From Spiroplasma litorale (GTDB taxonomy: Bacteria > Bacillota_I > Bacilli_A > Mycoplasmatales > Mycoplasmataceae): a stretch of 64,000 nucleotides of DNA. The notes under the pieces were generated by a model, which was not told the origin of the DNA, ran no database searches, and saw only the letters and a list, made by a program, of their open reading frames with translations. The stretch is from NCBI RefSeq assembly GCF_001267155.1, contig NZ_CP012357.1, positions 124,001 through 188,000 of the forward strand, given 5' to 3'. This document shows, in pieces, positions 52,853-64,000 of this stretch (the first letter of the stretch is position 1; every line of letters begins with the position of its first letter). The position numbers were made by a program, and so were the translations under genes.

Positions 52853-55849
52853 ATGAAATATTGTAATATTTTAGGAGTGCAGACTTGCTATAACTTTTTA
52901 GATTCAACTATAAAAATAAAAGATTATATCAATTTCTTAGTGGAAAATAATATCAAAACAGCATTTTATGCAGACAAAAATATTATGTTTGGTGCTTTGG
53001 AGTTTTTTGAAGAATGCAATTCAAAAAACATTAAACCTATAATTGGCTTAAATTTTGAACTTGATGGCGCTGATGTGTACTTATATTGCAAAAATAATAA
53101 TGGCTATAAAAAAGTAATTAGTCTTTGTACAAAAATACAAGAAAATTTAGAAAATAATATAAAAATGGATTTTGAACAAATTGAAGAATTTATTTCAAAT
53201 GATATTTTTTGAATATTTGACCCTATAATAAAACAAGCTAAATATTATTTGTTAATAAAATTAAAATTAGAGGAAAATAATATTTTTTATTCATTAAGTT
53301 CTAAAAATACTAGTTTTAAAGATAATAGATCAATTTTTACAAGTAAGATAAACTACTTATACAAAGAAGATTTTGATAGTTACAAGGCTCTTAAATCAAT
53401 TAATGAAGGCATAAACTATGATGAATTAAATATCGATAATGATAAGTTTTATTTAGATATTGAAAAAATATCAAACGATATTGATATTGATATCCATAAT
53501 AGTAATATTCAATATATTATAGATAATGTTATTGATGATGTTGTTTATGATAACAAAATACATTTTTTAAAGTACCCAAATAGTTTAAAAATGCCATCTG
53601 ATTCTTACTTAAAATTTATTTGTGAAAATAAATTAGAAGAATACGTTATAAAAAATAATATAAGTGACAAAAACATATATAAAAAAAGATTAGAAAAAGA
53701 ATTAGAAACAATATTCAAAATGGGATTTTCTGATTATTTTCTTGTTGTAAATGATTTTGTTATTTATGCAAAAGAAAATAACATTTTACATGGACCAGGA
53801 AGAGGTTCCGCCGCTGGTAGTTTAGTTTCTTTTTTACTTGAAATTACAAAGATAGACCCAATTAAATATAATTTAATATTTGAAAGGTTTTTAAATATAG
53901 ATAGAGTTACATTGCCAGATATAGACATAGATTTTCAAGACGATAGAAGAGAAGAAATAGTGGAATATCTATTTAATAAATATAAAAAATATCACTTTGC
54001 AACAATATCTACATTTCAAACAATTGGTATAAAAAATGCCCTAAGAGATTGTGGTAGAATTTTTGGAATCCCAGTTAGTGATATTAATGAAATGTCTAAA
54101 AATGTAAGTCCAAATAATTTATTTGATCTAGAAAAAGCAGTTAATGAAAATATAACTCTTACTAAATTCAGTAAGATGTACCCAAAAATTTTTAGTATAT
54201 CTAAAAAAATAATTGGTTTACCAAGACAATCTGGTACACACGCTGCAGGTGTAGTTTTTTGTGACGAAGAATTATATAAAGTCGTTCCATTAAAAGTTGG
54301 TATAAATGGTATTTTACAAACACAATATGGTATGAACTACTTAGAAAAGATCGGACTTATCAAAACTGATATTTTAGGCTTAAGAAATTTAACGATTATA
54401 CAAGAAGTAATTAAAAATATTGAAAAAAACAATAAAATTAAATTTAATCTGGAAGATATAAATTTATATGATGAAATGACATTTCAAACCCTGCAAAATG
54501 GTGAAACCTCAGGAATTTTTCAACTAGAATCAAATGGAATGACAGATTTAGTAAAAAGAATGAAAATAAGTTCTATTGAGGAAATAGCAATTACAAGTGC
54601 TCTATTTAGACCAGGTCCACAAGACAATATTGATTTACTATTAAATAGAAAAAATAAAGTTGTAAAAACAACATACATAAATGAAAGTATAAAAAACATA
54701 TTAGAACCTACTTATGGAATCATAGTATATCAAGAACAAGTTTTAGAAATATTTAAAAAAGTTGCTAGCCTTTCATATAATCAAGCAGACATAATTAGAA
54801 GGGCTATAAGTAAGAAAAACTTTGATTTAATAAGAAGTGAAAAAGATATTTTTATCAAAAAAGCTGAAGAAAATGGTTATTCTCAAAAGGATTCAATTGA
54901 CCTATGAAATTATATTGAAAAATTTGCAGATTATGGTTTTAATAAGTCACATGCAATTGCATACTCAATAATAAGTTATTGAATGGCATTTTTAAAAACT
55001 CATTACAAGGCTGATTTTTATTGTTCATTATTGAATGGTGTAATACGAAATGAAAATAAAACAAGTCAATACATTCAAGAACTTAAAAAATATAATTACA
55101 ATATAATTGCTCCAAGCATAAAAAATCCTAATCATATTTATTTTTCTAAAGCTAACAATATATTTATGCCTCTTGGGGTGATAAAATATATAGGACCAGA
55201 GTTTTTAAAAAAACTTAAAGAAATATTTATTAAAGATAAGTTTGTTTTTAATAATCTTTTAAAACTTTTAACCACTTTGTACAAAACAACATTAACTGAG
55301 CAAAAATATTTGGCGCTTGCATATGCTGGTGCTTTTGATAATTTTCAAATAAGTAGAAAAAGTCTTATTTTATTTAAAGATCAAATTTTTAATCTCTTAA
55401 GAGTAATTGATAATTTAAAAAATAATGATATAGAAATATTGTTACCAAATTTTAAAGATGATAAAGAAGATTTATTAGAATACGAAAAAGAATATATTGG
55501 TTTCTATGTGTCGTCTCATCCGATAATTGAATTAAGAAAAAAAATTAAAAATATAGATAAATTAACTAAAATAAATGCCTTGGAACTGCCTGATATGCAA
55601 GTAAATATTTTAGTTTATGTTGATATTATTCAAATAAAAAAAGATAAAAATGACAAAGAAATGTGTTTTTTATCTTGCAGTGATGAAACCGGAAAAATAG
55701 ATTTAACAATATTTTCAAGTATTTACAATGATATAAAAGATAGAATTCAAAAATCAGGTTACTATATATTTTTGATTAAATCTCAATATTACAAAGATAA
55801 CATCACTTTTAGTTTAATCGATATTAAAAAAGAAATTAAGAAAGTTTAA
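52853..55849 (+). CDS. dnaE: DNA polymerase III alpha subunit, DnaE type
   Basis: The 998-residue replicative polymerase has the palm motifs HGPGRGSAAGSLVSF near 309-323 and LPDIDIDFQDDRRE near 354-367 with the catalytic Asp pair, then FQTIGIKNALRDCGR and RQSGTHAAGVVFC. An OB-fold region is near the end (VNILVYVDIIQIK). The N-terminal PHP domain is degenerate: the HxH metal motif normally at the start is absent (VQTCYNFLDSTI). The chain is shorter than typical DnaE (about 1,100). AGGTAAAT precedes ATG 52853. Many TGA codons are Trp. Confidence 0.93.
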
Positions 55850-55858
55850 GGTTTGTTT

Positions 55859-58534
55859 ATGAAAAAATATTTATTAGTTGACGGTAATTCATTATTATTC
55901 AGAGCATTTTATAGTTCTTTTGGAAGGGTAACTTTAACAACAACTTCAGGAACTCCTACAAATGCAGTTTTTTCTTTTATCAATATGCTTTTTAACATAA
56001 ATACAAAATTTAATTATGATTCAATCATAGTTGCTTTTGATAAAGGTAAAAAAACATTTAGACATGAAAAGTTACCTTCTTATAAAGATGGAAGACAAAA
56101 AACTCCTCAGGAGTTAGTTTTACAATTTCCAATAGTAAGGGAATTTTTAAGCAGTGCAAATATAAAGTGATATGAAATTGATAACTATGAAGCTGATGAT
56201 ATATTAGGGACAATTTCTAAAAAATTAGAGTTAGAAAATGATAATCTGATTCATATTCTTACAAGCGACCAAGATATGTACCAATTAATTTCAGAAAAAA
56301 CATTCGTTCTTTCACCACAAACAGGTACTAGTGACATACTAATATATGATAGGTACAAGCTAAATGAAAAATGAGGTATAGAACCTGAACAGGTTGCCGA
56401 TTATAAAGGACTAAGAGGAGACCAATCAGATAACATAAAAGGTGTGCAAGGAATTGGTGAAAAAACAGCTAAAGAACTACTAAATATATATAACTCAATA
56501 GAAAATATATATAAAAACATTGAAGAAATTAAAGGTGCAAAAAAAGAAAAACTTATTAATGGTAAAGAAGATGCTTTTTTATCTAAAGAAATTGCAACAA
56601 TTTATATAGATGTAAAAATGGATTTTTGTTTTGATGATACAAAAATTGATTATGAAAAACTAAAACCTTTTTTTCAAAAATATGAAATGTTATCTTTGGT
56701 AAAAAAATATTGTCAAAACATAGAACCTTCTAAAAATCTTAGTTCATACAAAATAATTGATGTATGAAATCAAAGTTATGAATGTGAATTAAATTCAATA
56801 TATATTGAAATATTAAACGATAACTATCAAATACCAGATGTTGTTGGTATTGCAATTTCAAATGATAAAGGTACTTTTTACTTCAAAAATTTAGGTCAAA
56901 AAGAAGTTAATATATTTAATTGAAATGAAAATGCAGTTGATAATGAATTCCAAAGTTTTTTGTTAAATAAAAAATTTGATACATATGATATTAAAAAAAC
57001 TATAATTACATTAAAAAACATGGGTTATAATGTAAATTTAGAAAATTTTGAATATGATATGATGCTTGCTACATATGTTCTAAACTCTTCAATAAAATCG
57101 AATTTTGATTCGCATCTGATATTCTTAAAACCTGAATACGAATTAAAAACTTTTGAAGAAATATTTGGAAAAGGAGCAAAAAAAACAAAAAATATAAATG
57201 ATAAAGATAAAGAAGAATATATAATTGAAAAATCAATTTTAATAAAAGACCTTAAAAAAGAAGTGTTTGATAAGTTAAATGCTTCAAACCAATATTTCTT
57301 ATATAGTGACATGGAACTTAAGTTTGCTAAGGTTTTAATAGAAATGGAAATTGAAGGTGTGCTTATTGATACAAATGAGTTAAAACTACAAACCAAAAAT
57401 ATAATAGAACAAATTAATATTCTTGAAGAAGATGTAAAAATTGACTTTAAAGATTTTATTGATTTAGACTTTAATATTAATTCCCCTAAACAGCTTAAAG
57501 AATTATTGTATGATAAACTAAAACTACCTAACTCTAATAAAGGAAGCACAGATAAAGAAACGCTTGAGAAACTTGTTGATATAAACCCAACAATAAGTAA
57601 AATTTTGCTACTTAGAAAGCTACAAAAACTATATTCAACATATTTAAAAGGTTTTGAAAAATATATATATGCAGACAAAAAAATACATACTATATTTAAT
57701 CAAACGCTTACAACAACAGGTAGATTAAGTTCTATTTATCCAAATATTCAAAATATTTCAATACGTGATGAAATACAAAGAGAGTTTAGAAAAATATTTG
57801 TTTGTGAAGAAGGCTACACATTTTTAAGTTTTGACTATTCACAAATTGAACTAAGAGTTCTTGCTGATGTCGCAAACGTAAAAAGTTTAATAAACTCTTT
57901 TGAAAATAACAAAGATATACATGAAGAAGCTGCGAAAAAAATATTTGGAATTGAAGATCGCCAAGTAACCAAAGATGAAAGAAGAATAGCTAAAACTTTT
58001 AATTTTGGTATTTTGTATGGATTAAGTGATTTTGGACTTTCTAAGGATTTAAATATAACCGTTAAAAAAGCAAAAGAATATATAGAAAGTTACTATAACT
58101 CGTTTCCAGAAATTTTAGAGTTTAAAAAAAGTACAATTGAGTTTGCAAAACAATTTAGTTATGTAGTAACTCTGGCAAGTAGACGTAGATATATTTACGA
58201 ATTACAAAGCACAAATTTTATGGTTAGACAGTTTGGTGAGAGAGCTGCTGTAAATGCCGTTATACAAGGAACAGCTGCAGACATATTAAAAGTTGCAATG
58301 ATAAATATTAATGATATTTTTAAAAGCAAAAATATATTTATGGTTGCACAAATTCATGATGAAATTATATTTAAAATTAAAAAAAATGATGTTGAAAAAG
58401 CAATCCCAATAATTGAAGATAATATGAAACAAGCATATGAATATATACTTAAAAATTATAATCACAATAGGTCTTCGAGAGTTAGTTTAGATGTAAATTA
58501 TAGCGTCGGTAAAAACTGATTAGAATTAAAATAG
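55859..58534 (+). CDS. polA: DNA polymerase I
   Basis: The 891-residue protein has a 5'-3' exonuclease domain (about 1-290; LLVDGNSLLFRAFY, GLRGDQSDNIKGVQGIGEKTA), a middle domain at 300-510 without the exonuclease carboxylates I would expect, and the family A polymerase domain with motif A SFDYSQIELRVLA near 660, motif B KTFNFGILYG near 712 and motif C AQIHDEI near 832. The ATG at 55859 is ten bases after the dnaE stop; an in-frame TTG two codons earlier is less likely. The full-length form contrasts with mycoplasmas that keep only the exonuclease. Confidence 0.95.
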
Positions 58535-58545
58535 AGGTTATAAAT

Positions 58546-59379
58546 ATGCCAGAATTACCAGAAGTTGAAACCGTTGTTTCAATTCTTAATAAAAATGCGC
58601 GAAATAAAAAAATTGTTAGCATTGATGTTGTATATCCAAAACTTATTAAAACAGAAATATCATTAGAAGATTTTAAAAAAAGAGTAAGCAACAAGATTAT
58701 AAATGAAGTTAATAGAATTGGTAAATATATAATCTTTGATATAGGTGTAGATGTTTTGATTAGTCATTTAAGAATGGAAGGCAAATGATATTATATAAAT
58801 AATTTGGAATTAATAAATCAAAAACATATAGAATTGATATTTTATTTAGATAATGATTATATGTTGGTATATCATGACACACGTAAGTTTGGAACAATCA
58901 ATTTAGAAGAAAAGCAATTTTATAAATTTAAAGAACCAATAAAAAAATTAGGACCTGAACCTTTTGTAAAAGAAGTTAATGGTCTATATTTTAGTAATGC
59001 AATGAGTAAATCAAATAAATATATTAAAACAGTGTTATTAGACCAGACTAAAATATCGGGTATTGGGAATATATACGCAGATGAAATTTTATTTGATTCA
59101 AAAATACACCCAGAAAATAAAGCTAATAATTTAAGTATAGACAATTATATTTGTATATATAATTCAAGCAAAAAAATATTGAAAAGAGCAATTGAACTAG
59201 GAGGATCTACAATAAGTACCTATAAAGCAGGTCACGGAATTTCAGGTAAGTTTCAAAATGAGCTGAAGGTTCATCTAAGGAAGGGCGAAAATTGCTTTAA
59301 TTGTTCAAATAAAATTTTTAAGATAAAGGTTAATGGTAGGGGTACATACTATTGTGAATATTGTCAAATAAAGTATTAA
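58546..59379 (+). CDS. mutM: Formamidopyrimidine-DNA glycosylase
   Basis: The 277-residue repair enzyme removes 8-oxoguanine and other oxidised bases. It begins MPELPEVETVV, with Pro2 as nucleophile and Glu3 as general acid, contains KISGIGNIYADEILF near 167 and ends with a CxxC...CxxC zinc finger (CFNC, CEYC). GAGG lies ahead of ATG 58546. It follows polA directly, as is common, so base excision and gap filling are coexpressed. Confidence 0.97.
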
Positions 59380-59532
59380 TATGTGGATAACTCAAATAAG
59401 ATTGTTAATATCTAATGATAATTGTTAAAGTTATAAACAAATTTATAGGTATTTCTTAAAATATATTAAATGTATTTATTTTATAGAGTTATAAACATAA
59501 TATTAAATTGTATTAAGCGGAGGATAACAATC

Positions 59533-60777
59533 TTGAATCTTTATAAATATATAGTTAGTTTAAATGACATAATTGATAGACCTAGTTCAAAGATATTAAC
59601 TTACCTTTATCAACCTATAGTAGGTATACAGGCAATTACAATATATAAAACTTTGCTTGAAGAAGGTTTAATAGCCAAGGAGTTAAAGAACTACAATTTT
59701 AATATGCTTAGAATATTTAACTTAACTAGTCTTTCTGAGGAACAATATTTTGAAAATATTAAAAAATTAGAAGCTGTTGGACTTTTAAAAACATTGATTA
59801 ACTATAAAAAAGAGTTTTATATGTTTAATCTGTACTCACCTTTAGAACCAATTAATTTTTTTGATAGCGAAGCATTTAACTCATGTTTATTTAATAAAAT
59901 TGGAAAAACTGATTATGAAATTATTAGATATATTTTCCGTGATGATAATAAAACTTTATATCAAGATAATGGTTGTGTGGACATTTCTTCATCATTTAAT
60001 GATGTTTTTAGTTCTATTTTAAATAATAAAAATATAAATGAAGTTTCTCATTTGAAACCTAAACCTTCTAAAAATTGTTTATTTATTGAAGAAGATTTTA
60101 AAAAAATTGTTGATGAAATAAAAAAAAGAAATTTTGTTTTTGAAATAAGTTTAGATCTTGCGAAAAAATGATTTAACGAGTTATATTTACTTTATAAATT
60201 TAGAGTAGAGGATTTTATATCTTTATTTTCAAAAATTGATAAAAATGTAATAACAAAAGGTGATAAAAATAGAATATTTGCTTTAGCAGAATCTATAAAA
60301 AACAATCTTTTTAAAAATCAAAATATTGCTCAATTCGATGGTAAAGAGCACATGAATAGACAAAAAAATCTTAAAATTAAAGAAATGGAAACAATTAAAC
60401 CAAATCTATATTTAAAAGCTTTGTTAGGTTTGAAAACTTTGAATGATGATCAAAAAAACCTATTAAAAGATTTATCAATGAATTACAAACTTAGAGATAG
60501 TGTAATAAATTGCCTAATTGAGTTTTCATTTCTAAAAAATGAGAAACTAATAGTAACAAATTATATATTTAAAATTGCAAAATCATTGAACGAAAACTCA
60601 ATTAAAACTGCAGATATGGCTATGGAATATTTAATTAATGCACACAAAAACTCAAAAAACTCAAAAGTAAAATTTTCAAATGATAATGGTTGATCAGAAG
60701 CAAAAAATAAAAAAACTTATGAAGTAAATGTTGAAAATGATGTTAAATTAGATATAAAAGCATGAGGCGACCTATAA
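59533..60777 (+). CDS. dnaB: Replication initiation and membrane attachment protein DnaB (Firmicute type)
   Basis: The 414-residue protein resembles Bacillus DnaB/DnaD-type helicase loading factors. The N-terminal winged-helix region (LYKYIVSLNDIIDRPSSKILTYLYQPIVG) is typical of DnaB, and a DnaD-like segment near 330-380 precedes the tail. I place the start at TTG 59533, because GCGGAGGA sits ten bases upstream; an ATG at 59470 would add 21 hydrophobic residues with no ribosome site. Its stop overlaps the dnaI ATG by one base. It recruits DnaI and the helicase to the origin. Confidence 0.85.
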
Positions 60778-61676
60778 TGGATGTAAATTCTATTGAAGAT
60801 ATAAAAAAAAATCCAGATATGATAAGTTTAATTAATAAATACAATATTACAGATGAAACGCTTATTAAAAACTCAAAAGTTATTAGTTCTTTTTTGAAAG
60901 ATTATGTTTTTTGTAAAAGTAATGAACCTTTAGTCAATTGTAAACAACTAATGAAAGGTGTTCAACAAAAATTAATATATAAAAATAAGATATTTTACAT
61001 TACTAGTAAAAAATGTAATCATTGACTTTATGAAAACAAATTTTATAAATTTGATGAAAATATTTTATATTGTGATTATGATAAAAAAAGCATAAGAATA
61101 ACTTTAGGTGATTATGTTAAAACAATTAATGAAACTCCAAAAAACCTAACAGTATTAAATTTTTTAGAAAAATTTAAAAAAACAATTGACACTTCTGATT
61201 GGAAAGGTTTTTATCTTCACGGTGCACCAGGTGTAGGTAAGACCTATTTATTAAAACTGGTCGCCAATACAATGGCGGGATTAGATAAAAAAGTAATTTT
61301 TGTATCAGTAAATAAACTAATTAAAATTATTAAAGATACTTTTAATAATACTTTTGCAAATGAGAGAAATAATTTTTTTGATAAATGCTGTGATGTAGAT
61401 GTTCTAATTCTTGATGACATTGGTGGAGAAGTTGTTAGTGATTGAAGTAGAGATGAATTATTATTTGGAATATTAAACTACAGGATGGAAAATAAACTTA
61501 CCACTCATTTTAGTTCTAATTTTTCTATAAAAGAACTTGAAGATAACTACTTAAATCAAAAACTTAAAACAAGTGATCAAAAAAGTTTCGACAAAATAAA
61601 AACACTTAGATTTACAGAAAGAATAAAGGGTTCTGCTTATGCTGTTAACATCAAAGGGTCAAACAAAAGATATTAA
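60777..61676 (+). CDS. dnaI: Primosomal helicase loader DnaI
   Basis: The 299-residue AAA+ ATPase loads the replicative helicase. Walker A is GAPGVGKTYLL near 149-159, Walker B VLILDDIGGE near 208-217 and the arginine finger region is LRFTERIKGSAYAV near the end. The N-terminal 130 residues bind helicase. I prefer ATG 60777 (MDVNSIEDIKKN), with GAGG nine bases upstream, over ATG 60762. The dnaB-dnaI order matches Bacillus. Confidence 0.92.
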
Positions 61677-61794
61677 TAGAATTTTTTCCAATATAAATTT
61701 ATAAAATAAAATATATAGAAAAAATATATTATATATCTAATTTAATCTCTTTAAAATAGGGTGTAAAATTAGATAGTGAAAGGAAATTAAAACA

Positions 61795-62808
<1,014 letters not shown>

Positions 62809-62822
62809 TTAACAAAAAACTG

Positions 62823-62880
62823 CATATTTCTTTTAAACTAAATAATCCTTTATTTTATGGTTAAGAGAAATATGTTTTTT
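62823..62880 (+). terminator. Terminator-like hairpin between gapA and pgk
   Basis: CATATTTCTTTTAA (62823-62836) pairs with TTAAGAGAAATATG (62861-62874), one mismatch, and T6 follows. Flanking AATTAACAAAAAA and TTTTTTGTTAATT extend the pairing, so it may act as a partial terminator or transcript-stabilising hairpin. Confidence 0.65.
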
Positions 62881-62910
62881 GTTAATTATATTTAGAAAGG
62901 AACTTTTATA

Positions 62911-64000
62911 ATGAAAAAAACATTAAATGATGTAAATGTTAACGGTAAAACAGTTTTAGTTAGAGTTGATTTTAATGTTCCTATTAAAGACGGAATAATT
63001 ACAGATGATAACAGAATTAGAGCGGCTTTACCAACTATTAATTATTTAATAGAAAACAACGCAAAAATTGTTTTATTTTCACATTTAAGCAGAATAAAAG
63101 AAGAGGCTGACAAATCAAAAAAATCTCTTCAACCAATTTCAAAAAAATTAGAAGAAATTTTAGGAAAAAAAGTGTTATTTGTTAACCAAACAAGAGGAAC
63201 AGAATTAGAAACTTCTATTAAAAACCTTAAAGAAGGAGAAGTTCTATTATTTGAAAATACAAGATTTGAAGATGTTAAGAATAATGAAGTTGTTAAATTC
63301 GAATCAAAAAATAATGAAGAATTAGGAAAGTATTGAGCAAGTTTAGGAGATGTTTTTGTAAATGATGCATTTGGTACCGCACATAGAAAACATGCTTCAA
63401 ACGTAGGTATAGCATCAAATATATCTGAAAGTTGTGTAGGATTTTTAGTTCAAAAAGAATTAGAAATGTTATCAAAAGGTATTGATAAACCTGAACACCC
63501 TTTTGTTGCAATTATTGGTGGAGCAAAAGTTTCAGATAAAATTGGAGTAATTGATAACCTACTTAAAAAAGCAGATAAAATTATAATTGGTGGAGGAATG
63601 GCATTTACATTCTTCAAAGCACAAGGACATTCAATAGGTAAATCACTTTGTGAAGAAGATAAAATTGATCTTGCAAAAAGTTATTTAGATAAAGCAGAAG
63701 GTAAAATTGTATTACCAGTAGATTCAGCAACAAATAACGAATTTAAGGATTCAAAACCAAGTTTTGCTGGTTTGGATCTTCCTGAAGATCAAATGGGGCT
63801 AGATATTGGTCCAAAATCAATTGATTTATTCCAAAGTATACTTAAAGATGCTAAAACAGTTGCTTGAAACGGTCCGATGGGTGTTTTTGAGTTTGAAAAC
63901 TTTAAAAACGGTACTGTTGGTGTTTGTGAAGCTATTGCAAATTTAGATGGTGCATTTACTTTAATTGGTGGTGGAGATTCTGCTGCAGCTGCAATACAAC
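62911..64000 (+). CDS. pgk: Phosphoglycerate kinase (truncated at the window end)
   Basis: At least 363 codons are visible of a protein normally about 400 residues long. It transfers phosphate from 1,3-bisphosphoglycerate to ADP. It begins [28 protein letters not shown], includes [13 protein letters not shown] near 151 and the hinge region [21 protein letters not shown] near 195, and breaks off within [20 protein letters not shown] precedes ATG 62911. It follows gapA as in many Firmicutes. Confidence 0.97.

Noticed and set aside
59470-59532. ATG start for dnaB with a hydrophobic N-terminus
   Set aside because: There is no ribosome site there, while TTG 59533 has GGAGG at good spacing and begins the conserved region.

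Overview
The window comes from a wall-less, very AT-rich member of the Mollicutes, most likely the Spiroplasma/Entomoplasma/Mesoplasma branch. UGA is read as tryptophan in nearly every gene (genetic code 4): conserved families such as NCS2 permease, PotA, LDH, GAPDH, DnaE and Pol I read straight through in-frame TGA at Trp positions, and a tRNA-Trp with anticodon UCA is encoded beside one with CCA. The run Cys-Arg-Pro-Ala-Met-Ile-Ser-fMet-Asp-Phe tRNA genes is an arrangement I associate with this branch from memory. The species cannot be fixed from the window alone. All gene boundaries below are my own re-joining of frames across TGA.

Layout. 1-5.4 kb: the end of gatB, then divergent KtrA and KtrB potassium uptake genes, an exporter-type ABC half-transporter and a small membrane protein. 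5.4-6.5 kb: six tRNAs around a small membrane protein. 6.5-15.4 kb: a uracil-type permease, a HAD/thioredoxin/HAD cluster, and the polyamine operon potA-potB-potCD, in which permease PotC and binding protein PotD are one 1,029-residue chain joined by a long coiled coil. 15.4-16.6 kb: ten tRNAs. 16.7-22.3 kb: an accessory stretch with an orphan membrane protein, a second ABC half-transporter and a four-gene set made of a secreted, bacteriocin-like hydrophobic protein followed by permease, ATPase and permease genes. 22.3-27.1 kb: a guanine-type purine riboswitch with its terminator in front of a purine permease, tRNA-Ile, a frameshifted HAD gene, rplM-rpsI and ldh.

27.1-35.6 kb: coaX and coaD (coenzyme A), a membrane protein, a 985-residue protein resembling an E2 acyltransferase but lacking the lipoyl lysine and catalytic His, tRNA-His, two unknown genes (the first probably starting at ATT), acpP, a Fur-family regulator and the two tRNA-Trp genes separated by a terminator. 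35.6-44.4 kb: three tandem DegV genes, a tRNA-binding-domain protein, pncB, two coiled-coil proteins, a YtxG/YtxH-like pair, tyrS and an unknown gene. 44.4-45.6 kb: an IS3-family element with a single fused, apparently intact transposase. 45.6-52.7 kb: rpsD, ezrA, thiI, small membrane proteins including an anchored J-domain protein, and a fused ABC transporter. 52.7 kb to the end: a candidate structured RNA, then dnaE-polA-mutM-dnaB-dnaI (replication and repair), gapA and a truncated pgk (glycolysis).

Genes within operons are tightly packed and often overlap by 1-34 bases. Simple hairpin plus T-run terminators are frequent, and several lie between convergent genes and work on both strands. 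No stretch over 300 bases lacks a recognised feature; the larger gaps (19203-19441, 46278-46539, 52660-52852) hold promoters, leaders or RNA structures as noted. The most unusual items are the bacteriocin-like locus, the degenerate E2-like protein, the PotCD coiled-coil fusion, the unclassified RNA ahead of dnaE, and the recent sequence exchange visible in the DegV and tRNA-Trp pairs.
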